Shown here one piece after another: positions 1 through 5,028 of a stretch of 5,028 bases of DNA. Position numbers and translations under genes: made by a program. Source of the DNA: Acidobacteriota bacterium (GTDB lineage Bacteria > Acidobacteriota > Terriglobia > Terriglobales > Acidobacteriaceae). The DNA is taken from assembly GCA_021781255.1 (NCBI GenBank), contig JAJXXG010000974.1:1-5028 (forward strand), given 5' to 3'. The stretch's first letter is position 1. Every line of letters begins with the position of its first letter. Under the pieces are notes generated by a model. The model did not search any database, was not told the DNA's origin, and saw nothing but the letters and a program-made list of their open reading frames with translations.

Positions 1-1
1 T

Positions 2-958
<957 letters not shown>

Positions 959-992
959 CGACCGATCACACGCAGCCGATCCGCGATCCAAA

Positions 993-1038
993 TCACCCTG
1001 TCTTTTTCCGCGCTCAAGCGTGGAGCGAGACAGGGTGA
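993..1038. terminator. Two-part hairpin between convergent genes, putative bidirectional terminator
   Basis: An 11-bp perfect inverted repeat (tcaccctgtct at 993-1003 with agacagggtga at 1028-1038) encloses a second 5-bp stem (cgctc 1011-1015 with gagcg 1023-1027, loop of 7). It lies 35 bases after the pyruvate kinase stop and 55 bases beyond the stop of the converging DUF192-like/PilZ gene, where a shared terminator is expected. No long T-tract follows on either strand (only a short ATTT-like run on the minus side), so this is a non-canonical intrinsic terminator or a Rho/stability element. Confidence 0.6.
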
Positions 1039-1092
1039 GACTTTGAGGGGCTGGTTCGGGAATGAACGGCTGCGTGGGCGCGCGGCGGAGAC

Positions 1093-2232
1093 TCAGCTCC
1101 GCGGTGGAAGTTCCTGGTAGCTGCGCAGGAACTGTTCGATCTCAGCCGGGTCCATCCCGTTGGCCCACTCCATCTCGTCGAAGCCGGAGCTCTTTCGGTT
1201 GAGTCGCTGATTAAGAACAAACTCCAGACCGACGCCATCGCCCCCCGACCGCACCGCCTTTGCATTGACGGTGATCGAGCGCTCGGCGGTGGGACGGCGC
1301 TGGTCAGTGAGCGTAACGCGGACCACAGTGCCGGGATACCAACGATCCTCAGTGATAATGAAGATCCCCGTGGCGCTGATGTTGCGCACGGGGTGGCCTT
1401 TGGGCACGCCGCCGGTGAAGTAGTAGGCAATGAGATTGGGCAATGCCGACCGCGCAGCCTTTCTGGGGTCGGCGGGATCGCCCAGGATGAGGCGCTTCAG
1501 CCAGCTTCTCGGCGCCGTCTTTTTCTGCCACGGCGAAGCATCGATGGGCGGTGCGGAGTCCGGCGCCAAGGACGCTGATGCGCAGGCGAGCGGCGGAGGA
1601 GCAGGCGCCGGAGCGAGGGGCGGCGGCGGCGGCGCTGCCGTCGGTGGAGCTGATGCGGCGCCGGATAAGCCGGCCGGCGGACTCTCCGGCTCGACTGCGG
1701 TTTGCGCGGGCAACGCTGCAGCGACCTGGCTTTCATCGGTCCTGGGCTGCAGCAGAGCGTGGAGATGCTGCTTCATCGCATCGGGCGCGGAGACGATGAA
1801 GCGGTCGCCGACCCGAACTCCGGTTTTGGCGAGGGTGTCGGCGGGGAGGATGAGCAGGCTCGCCGAGCCGGCAACCGGCAGCGGCGAACTGGACAGAGGA
1901 AAAGACACGACGGCGGCAAGAACAACGCAGTCGGCATCGAGGAAGATGAGATCGAGCGGAAAGCGGACGCTGGCGGGAGAGATCTGGCGGCTGGGTACAA
2001 GCCAGAGGCCTAATTGTATGCGCAGCTCGGGGCTTTGAAGGCGGGCTTCGAGTTCGCCGTCCGAGTCAGGCAGAGCTTCGACCTGGGTTACGACAAATCG
2101 CTGCTGGGTCTGGTTGTAGACGCAGTAGATTTGCGGATTTACGGAGGGCTTCTGCAAAGACGCAGCATGGAGCGCCACATCTTGCCGTGTAGCGGGGAAT
2201 CCTGAACTCGGGAAATGCCTGATCTCCGCCAT
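1093..2232 (-). CDS. DUF192-like / PilZ two-domain protein, predicted c-di-GMP binder
   Basis: This 379-residue protein has two recognisable parts. Residues about 36-150 resemble the DUF192 (COG1430) fold as seen in acidobacterial proteins: it begins with a VYNQTQQ segment, then GLWLVPS (75-81), FPLDLIFLDAD (91-101), a SASLLILPADTLAKTG stretch (123-138) and VGDR (141-144). Residues about 185-230 are a Pro/Ala-rich linker. Residues about 255-346 form a PilZ domain with both c-di-GMP motifs, RKAAR (257-261, RxxxR) and NISATG (284-289, NxSxxG). A short acidic tail follows. There is no signal peptide or membrane segment, so it should be cytoplasmic. The inferred role is sensing c-di-GMP and altering a partner or process; the target is unknown. 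The ATG at 2232 is the first start after an in-frame stop; its Shine-Dalgarno is weak (GAGA about 12 bases upstream). It is convergent with pyruvate kinase and downstream of the DUF4136 gene by 208 bases. Confidence 0.88.
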   Translation of the reverse strand: MAEIRHFPSSGFPATRQDVALHAASLQKPSVNPQIYCVYNQTQQRFVVTQVEALPDSDGELEARLQSPELRIQLGLWLVPSRQISPASVRFPLDLIFLDADCVVLAAVVSFPLSSSPLPVAGSASLLILPADTLAKTGVRVGDRFIVSAPDAMKQHLHALLQPRTDESQVAAALPAQTAVEPESPPAGLSGAASAPPTAAPPPPPLAPAPAPPPLACASASLAPDSAPPIDASPWQKKTAPRSWLKRLILGDPADPRKAARSALPNLIAYYFTGGVPKGHPVRNISATGIFIITEDRWYPGTVVRVTLTDQRRPTAERSITVNAKAVRSGGDGVGLEFVLNQRLNRKSSGFDEMEWANGMDPAEIEQFLRSYQELPPRS

Positions 2233-2278
2233 CGATTTTCGTTCTCATTATCGTCGCTTTTTAGGTTTTCATCACCTT

Positions 2279-2284
2279 AAAAAA
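2279..2284 (-). promoter_or_regulatory. Minus-strand T6 run downstream of the hairpin cluster
   Basis: Six consecutive A residues on the plus strand read as T6 on the minus strand, about 157 bases after the DUF4136 stop and 47 bases before the PilZ gene start. The sequence just before it has only a weak 4-bp stem (cgat/atcg), and the nearest firmer hairpin (2314-2330) is about 30 bases upstream. It could end the DUF4136 transcript, but does not form a textbook terminator. Confidence 0.25.
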
Positions 2285-2313
2285 CGATCGAGACCGGAGA
2301 ATCGGGCGGAAGC

Positions 2314-2421
2314 GGCCAGAAGAGATGGCCTGAAGTGACGGTCCCACCAGGGGACTGGGAGCGGTCACACCACGAGAGACCGCTCCGCGAGATGGATCGG
2401 CGAGGGTTTTGTCCGCCGATC
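2314..2421. repeat. Cluster of four inverted repeats in the DUF4136 to PilZ intergenic region
   Basis: Four consecutive stem-loops fill about 108 bases: ggcca/tggcc (2314-2318 with 2326-2330), gtccc/gggac (2341-2345 with 2351-2355), ggagcggtc/gaccgctcc (2358-2366 with 2378-2386, 9 bp) and gatcggcg/cgccgatc (2395-2402 with 2414-2421, 8 bp). The region is the 3' trailer of the DUF4136 gene and the upstream leader of the PilZ gene, both on the minus strand. It may act as terminator or stability structure, a structured leader, or a small RNA. No known riboswitch consensus, including the GEMM c-di-GMP class, is recognisable. Confidence 0.5.
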
Positions 2422-2440
2422 GCAACCAACATCAACTCAT

Positions 2441-3004
2441 TTATTTACTGGCCTTTGGGGGAAAATTCTTGAACATGTGATCGACATCCTCAAGCAACCG
2501 TTTGCGGTTGGCATTGGAGTTGCCAGAGAGCTCGCCACGCGAGACGCCACGCCAGAGCAGGGTCTTGGAGCCGGTATCGAAAAGGTCAATCACCAGATGA
2601 GCCGTACGGATATCGGTGGTCGTGGTTGTGGCCTCATCGCCGAGACCGCCCATTGAACCCCAGCCGCCCCAACCCCAGCCACCGCCCCAGCCGCCGCCCA
2701 TGCCGGTGTAGTAGGTCTCGGCTTCCTGTTCGTTGTGGATGTTGTCCGTGGCCATGATGGTGACCTGACCGCCTGAAGGCACCTCTTTCCATCCGTCCTG
2801 CTGCAGCAGATTATCGACCGCGCGCCGGATGCGTCCGGCATTGAGCTGGTCGGTAACGTGAATGGCATTCCAGGAGTAGGTGTGGTAGTTGGCGAAGTTC
2901 ATGTGATGGTCGTAGTCAACCTTAATCTGGTCTGCCGATGCAAAAGCCGAGAAGCACAAGATGGCCGCGCTTGCGGCGAAGGCCAAGATCAATCGTGATT
3001 TCAT
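2441..3004 (-). CDS. Secreted DUF4136-domain protein
   Basis: This 187-residue protein is predicted to be exported. Residues 1-24 are a signal peptide (MKSR, then a hydrophobic core, then FASA before DQ) with a signal peptidase I type site; the Cys at 17 lacks a lipobox context. The mature part fits DUF4136: IKVDYDHHMNFANYHTYSW near the N-terminus (27-45), a helical segment with GRIRRAVDNLLQQDGW (57-72), a strand VTIMATD (81-87), LVIDLFD (137-143), KTLLWRG (147-153), and a C-terminal segment ending MFKNFPP (177-183). Between them lies a Gly/Trp-rich low-complexity stretch (101-122). The family is of unknown function and often annotated as lipoprotein; here a soluble periplasmic protein is more likely. 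The ATG at 3004 is preferred over an in-frame TTG at 3016 because that TTG overlaps the Shine-Dalgarno. It shares strand with the rhodanese gene upstream, 363 bases away. Confidence 0.88.
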   Translation of the reverse strand: MKSRLILAFAASAAILCFSAFASADQIKVDYDHHMNFANYHTYSWNAIHVTDQLNAGRIRRAVDNLLQQDGWKEVPSGGQVTIMATDNIHNEQEAETYYTGMGGGWGGGWGWGGWGSMGGLGDEATTTTTDIRTAHLVIDLFDTGSKTLLWRGVSRGELSGNSNANRKRLLEDVDHMFKNFPPKASK

Positions 3005-3010
3005 CAGTTT

Positions 3011-3014
3011 CTCC
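3011..3014 (-). promoter_or_regulatory. Ribosome binding site fixing the DUF4136 start
   Basis: GGAG on the minus strand sits six bases before the ATG at 3004. The alternative TTG start (3016) lies immediately upstream of and adjoining this GGAG, so using it would place the Shine-Dalgarno inside the coding region. The signal peptide also begins naturally at the ATG. Confidence 0.8.
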
Positions 3015-3025
3015 AATCTGAAAGG

Positions 3026-3044
3026 TGAGTCCCGGAGGGGCTCA
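3026..3044. repeat. Inverted repeat in the DUF4136 5' leader
   Basis: TGAGtCCC (3026-3033), loop gga, GGGgCTCA (3037-3044) form an 8-position stem, 22 bases upstream of the DUF4136 start codon. The one imperfect position is a G-U wobble on the plus strand and an A-C mismatch on the minus strand, so in the gene's own RNA the stem has seven pairs. It could shape the leader or end upstream transcription. Confidence 0.4.
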
Positions 3045-3145
3045 GGTTAGCGTTCGGTGGAGTTCCGCGCAGGACAAGGGAACGTGATGCGCGAAATCAC
3101 CCGTGCGGGAATCAAACTGCGGTGCCTGCCCCCGGAGGGAGACGC

Positions 3146-3172
3146 CGGCTTTTTCTCCGGCCGGAAAAGCCG
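3146..3172. repeat. Inverted repeat, cggctttt/aaaagccg
   Basis: An 8-bp perfect stem (3146-3153 with 3165-3172) can be extended inward by a T-G wobble (3154-3164) and a C-G pair (3155-3163), leaving a 7-base loop. It lies about 196 bases after the rhodanese stop on the minus strand. It resembles a terminator stem but no T-tract follows on either strand. Confidence 0.4.
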
Positions 3173-3367
3173 TTGATGTTTCCGGCACGAAGAAAATTGC
3201 GACCGCCCGCTTTTGCGCCGCGGATACGCCGTCCCGAGAAGGAGGCGTGCGCGCCATTGCCACTGGGATCGCGCAGGAGGCGGGTTGTCGGGCTACAGCC
3301 GGTCACGAAGCCGCTGCTGCTGGTTGACAGAAGCGGCCGCGCGGAAGATGTTCCACTTCGGAGCACT

Positions 3368-3850
3368 TCAGGCAGCTTCCGAGTGATCGAAGTCGACATC
3401 GAGAAAATAGAACGGCGCCGAGCCCGACATGGAGAGGCTTCTCTCGATGGTGGAAATCCAGGAATCGCTGGCCCCGCAAAAAACGACACACTGACTGGAC
3501 GGGAGCCAGTTGAGAATATCGGGCAGTTCATGGGGACTGACCGGAAGGACGTGAGTAAGAGGGAGAGGGGAAGCGTCGCGCTGCGCATCGGTCCGGAGAT
3601 CGAGGACGACGAGATCGTCCGGGTTCTCGCGAACAATCCTTTCCAGTTCCAGAATCGAGATCCAGCGCATGGACCGGCGCTTGCCGGCGGGCTGCGCGGT
3701 TGCCCAGGAAACCTGGGATGTGGACGGGAATTCGAGGACTCTGGCGGCTACAAACTGCCGCGCACGAAATTGCGAGAGGCGGAACTGAAAGAAGATCGAA
3801 CTCAGCAACGCGAGCGAAGAAAGTACCAGCAAAAAAGCAAAGGAATGCAT
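3368..3850 (-). CDS. Membrane-anchored rhodanese-domain protein
   Basis: This 160-residue protein has one N-terminal hydrophobic helix (about 3-22) followed by an arginine-rich segment (R24, R29, R31, R37) and a compact rhodanese domain (about 63-155). Domain features are ISILELERIV (64-73), the strand DLVVLDLRTDAQRD (79-92), PHELPDIL (106-113), and the strand QCVVFC ending in Cys125 at the expected catalytic position. The loop CGASDSW lacks the arginines of the classical CRxGxR sulfurtransferase loop, so persulfide chemistry is possible but unproven. By the positive-inside rule the domain probably faces the cytoplasm (inference). The start at 3850 is chosen because a strong GGAGG precedes it by seven bases; an upstream in-frame extension to 3937 would include that site and crosses non-conserved sequence. 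A likely terminator separates it from the gene upstream. Confidence 0.85.
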   Translation of the reverse strand: MHSFAFLLVLSSLALLSSIFFQFRLSQFRARQFVAARVLEFPSTSQVSWATAQPAGKRRSMRWISILELERIVRENPDDLVVLDLRTDAQRDASPLPLTHVLPVSPHELPDILNWLPSSQCVVFCGASDSWISTIERSLSMSGSAPFYFLDVDFDHSEAA

Positions 3851-3856
3851 AAAAAA

Positions 3857-3862
3857 TCCTCC
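3857..3862 (-). promoter_or_regulatory. Strong ribosome binding site fixing the rhodanese start
   Basis: GGAGGA on the minus strand is followed by TTTTTT and the ATG at 3850, near-ideal spacing. It argues against the longer open frame from 3937. A small 5-bp inverted repeat (ggaat 3865-3869 with attcc 3876-3880) lies directly upstream of it. Confidence 0.85.
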
Positions 3863-3904
3863 ATGGAATAGAGACATTCCAAGTTCAGCAAACGACCGTG
3901 CAAA

Positions 3905-3935
3905 GCAATCGCTCTCCCACCTGGGAAGGGATTGC
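3905..3935 (-). terminator. Hairpin terminator after the small membrane protein gene
   Basis: The stem pairs gcaatc (3905-3910) with gattgc (3930-3935) and continues inward through CT/AG and TCCC/GGGA (with one G-G mismatch and one bulged base) to a 4-base loop at 3919-3922. On the minus strand it begins eight bases after the TAG at 3944-3946 and is followed by TTTGC. Position and stem strength fit an intrinsic terminator; the T-run is short. Confidence 0.6.
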
Positions 3936-3943
3936 AATGCAGA

Positions 3944-4327
3944 CTACGCCGAGTGATAGCGCCACGAAGGAGGAGAACGAAGTGAAACAGGCGAGCCCAG
4001 GAAGAAGGCCGGGCTCGGGGCAGTGGAGAGAAGACTCACGGAAACAGAGGCAGGTTGGGGAGGCCGCAGAGAGAAGATGGGAAGCGCGGACTGACTGGCG
4101 GTGCAGTGGGAACGGCTCTTCAGCCTTTGCATCACGAGCAGCGCGTCGCTTGGAGGATCGATCCAAAGCTTTGCGGTTGCGGACCGCAGAGGAGCAGAAC
4201 AGTGAGCATGATAGAGAGAGAGCTTGTAACTGAAGCCACACAGCGCGACGGCCACCGCAAGACCGAAGAGCGCCAACGTGCAGGGTTGAAAGATCTGCCG
4301 CCAGGCGGAGCGTTTGAGGCTTCTCAT
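3944..4327 (-). CDS. Small single-span membrane protein of unknown function
   Basis: This 127-residue protein begins with a basic segment (MRSLKRSAWRQ), then a hydrophobic helix (about 16-34, TLALFGLAVAVALCGFS), then YKLSLYHAH (34-42), AKLWIDPP (52-59), RLKSRSH (68-74) and a Ser/Pro-rich tail ending LRSPPSWRYHSA. The charge pattern predicts the N-terminus in the cytoplasm and the tail outside. I cannot assign a named family; the GFSYKLSLYH and AKLW segments feel like a conserved acidobacterial small protein, but that is recollection, not a search. The frame is open much further upstream (to 4957), but residues before this ATG look non-coding. No ATG, GTG or TTG lies in frame for the 54 bases upstream. 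The Shine-Dalgarno is not evident, which weakens the call. A hairpin terminator follows the stop, and a palindrome lies about 90-110 bases upstream. Confidence 0.6.
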   Translation of the reverse strand: MRSLKRSAWRQIFQPCTLALFGLAVAVALCGFSYKLSLYHAHCSAPLRSATAKLWIDPPSDALLVMQRLKSRSHCTASQSALPIFSLRPPQPASVSVSLLSTAPSPAFFLGSPVSLRSPPSWRYHSA

Positions 4328-4415
4328 CGCAGCCGCGGAGACAGAGGTCCGTGACCGAGATAAAGCAACGCCGACGAATGAGCCTCGAAGAAACACCGTG
4401 GGGCATCCCTCCCAC

Positions 4416-4438
4416 TGTAGCGAACCGCTACACGCTAC
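4416..4438. promoter_or_regulatory. 17-bp palindrome with extra half-site, putative operator
   Basis: TGTAGCGAACCGCTACA (4416-4432) is a perfect inverted repeat of 7 bp arms around AAC. A second copy of the half-site CGCTAC follows at 4433-4438, seven bases from the first. It lies 89 bases upstream of the small membrane protein start on the minus strand, next to a weak -10-like CATAGT (minus, 4443-4438). Perfect symmetry with a tandem half-site suggests a dimeric repressor site; a short RNA hairpin is the alternative. The regulator is unknown. Confidence 0.45.
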
Positions 4439-4852
4439 TATGCTTAGACTCCAACGCCATGCAGAGGTTGCCTTGGCGGCGATCAATTTTGCGCGCATAT
4501 GGGCTGTCGATGCTTCCCTGCACCGATTCAGAGGCCGGGCTGAGCGCGAAAATCGGGCAAAGACAGCGCTGATGGCGATGTTGGTCTGATGCCGGCATGA
4601 GGCTCCCGCCAACGGCAGAAGTTCACTGAAGCCGAAGGGGATATGCGCAGACTCCGGAACCGATGCCGCGCGAGCTGATCCGGGATGGTGATGGCGATGC
4701 CTGTTCGGGCACGGGTTTTTCAGCCGGCGGTGCAGGCCAAACGGACGCCAATCCGGGCGGGGCGGCGGATCGCAAGGCGCAAAAGACCGTCGCCCGGCCG
4801 CGGCGGCTCGATCAACCGGGAACGGCAACGGAGGGTCGGCAGCGGAGCGCCA

Positions 4853-4875
4853 TTTTGGAATGACGATTCCCAAAA
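4853..4875. repeat. Inverted repeat TTTTGGAAT/ATTCC-AAAA
   Basis: GGAAT (4857-4861) pairs with ATTCC (4866-4870) around a GACG loop, and TTTT (4853-4856) pairs with AAAA (4872-4875) across one bulged C. On both strands T residues lie on the 5' side and A residues on the 3' side, the opposite of an intrinsic terminator, so a protein-binding site or chance is more likely. Confidence 0.35.
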
Positions 4876-4967
4876 ATACGCGGCAGGAGCCTTTACCACA
4901 CCGAGCCGGTGCGACACAAGACTTGCAATTCTTGGCGCTTGCCCATAGTATCCGCATTAGAAACCGG

Positions 4968-5013
4968 CCTGCAAAGCAGGTGGGGGAATAACGCTGGTTG
5001 AACCAACATTCAA
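4968..5013. repeat. Compact self-complementary segment at the right edge
   Basis: Three short symmetries occur close together: cctgc/gcagg with an AAA loop (4968-4980), TGGTTgAACCA (4995-5005) and ttgaa/ttcaa (4998-5002 with 5009-5013). This stretch is less G+C-rich than its surroundings. It could be the edge of a structured RNA gene that continues outside the window, but I recognise no family. Confidence 0.3.
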
Positions 5014-5028
5014 TGAACAGGGGCTCGA

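Larger units (their letters stand above)
3005..3367. other. Intergenic region between rhodanese and DUF4136 genes, no supported gene
   Basis: This 363-base stretch is the upstream region of the DUF4136 gene and the downstream region of the rhodanese gene. Short open frames exist on both strands (for example 73 codons at 3263-3042 on the minus strand), but they lack a convincing Shine-Dalgarno or recognisable domain. It contains two inverted repeats, at 3026-3044 and 3146-3172. A promoter for the DUF4136 gene is expected here, but I could not identify a convincing -35/-10 pair. Confidence 0.55.
4328..5028. other. 701-base region without a supported gene
   Basis: Several frames are open here, as expected at this base composition, but none has a recognisable motif, a credible Shine-Dalgarno and a protein-like composition together. 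The longest, on the minus strand from 4957, is rich in Arg, Ser, Pro and Cys before position 4327 and looks like a shadow frame. The stretch contains the palindrome at 4416-4438, an inverted repeat at 4853-4875, a small hairpin at 4899-4911 (caccg/cggtg) and a compact self-complementary segment at the right edge. It could hold the promoter region of the small membrane protein gene, a degraded gene, or an RNA gene. Confidence 0.5.

Noticed and set aside
1430..2038. 202-codon plus-strand frame opposite the DUF192-like/PilZ gene
   Set aside because: It is the complement of the Pro/Ala-rich linker and flanking domains; Gly/Ala low complexity is its main content.
2233..2440. c-di-GMP (GEMM) riboswitch upstream of the PilZ gene
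   Set aside because: The region is structured, but I could not find the conserved GEMM core sequences.
3014..3016. TTG as start of the DUF4136 protein
   Set aside because: It would place the GGAG Shine-Dalgarno inside the coding sequence; the ATG at 3004 has ideal spacing and begins a clean signal peptide.
3042..3263. 73-codon minus-strand frame between the rhodanese and DUF4136 genes
   Set aside because: It has no Shine-Dalgarno, no recognisable domain, and overlaps inverted repeats and equally open frames on the other strand.
3323..3328. Plus-strand TTGACA as a -35 promoter element
   Set aside because: No acceptable -10 lies at 16-18 bases, and no plus-strand gene follows.
3122..3871. 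249-codon plus-strand frame antisense to the rhodanese gene
   Set aside because: It is a shadow of the rhodanese frame: composition is biased to Arg, Glu and Gly and no domain is visible, whereas the minus frame has a clear rhodanese pattern and strong ribosome binding site.
3885..4415. 176-codon minus-strand frame starting with a GGGAGGG-like upstream sequence near 4415
   Set aside because: It overlaps the small membrane protein in another frame, has an unusually Cys/Ser/Leu-rich composition, and has no recognisable motif.
4328..4957. Long minus-strand open frame running from 4957 into the small membrane protein gene (337 codons)
   Set aside because: The part before 4327 is rich in Arg, Ser, Pro, His and Cys with no domain pattern, and spans the palindrome. 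Only the part from the ATG at 4327 looks protein-like.

Overview
The window looks like chromosomal DNA of moderately high G+C content. It fits an Acidobacteriota genome, probably Terriglobia/Acidobacteriaceae-like. That assignment is inference: the combination of a DUF192-like plus PilZ fusion, a DUF4136 secreted protein and a small anchored rhodanese resembles gene content I associate with that phylum. No mobile element, CRISPR array, rRNA or recognisable tRNA is visible.

Layout: positions 1-958 (+) hold the C-terminal two thirds of pyruvate kinase, cut by the left edge. A strong inverted repeat at 993-1038 lies where this gene meets four genes on the minus strand. Read in their direction of transcription (right to left), these are: a small membrane-anchored protein of unknown function (4327-3944), a membrane-anchored rhodanese-domain protein (3850-3368), a secreted DUF4136 protein (3004-2441), and a DUF192-like/PilZ two-domain protein (2232-1093). 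Two starts are set by clear Shine-Dalgarno sequences: 3004 for DUF4136 and 3850 for the rhodanese.

The spaces between the minus-strand genes (93, 363 and 208 bases) each contain inverted repeats. The genes therefore look more like separately transcribed or attenuated units than one tight operon. Positions 4328-5028 contain no gene I can support, but do contain a 17-bp perfect palindrome with an extra half-site upstream of the small membrane protein, and a compact self-complementary stretch at the right edge.

Functionally, the window joins a central glycolytic enzyme to a set of envelope and signalling genes. The PilZ protein carries both c-di-GMP-binding motifs. I see no evidence that the neighbours form one pathway, and no clear new multi-gene system. 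The most distinctive items are the DUF192-like/PilZ fusion, the palindromic putative operator at 4416-4438, and the hairpin cluster at 2314-2421.
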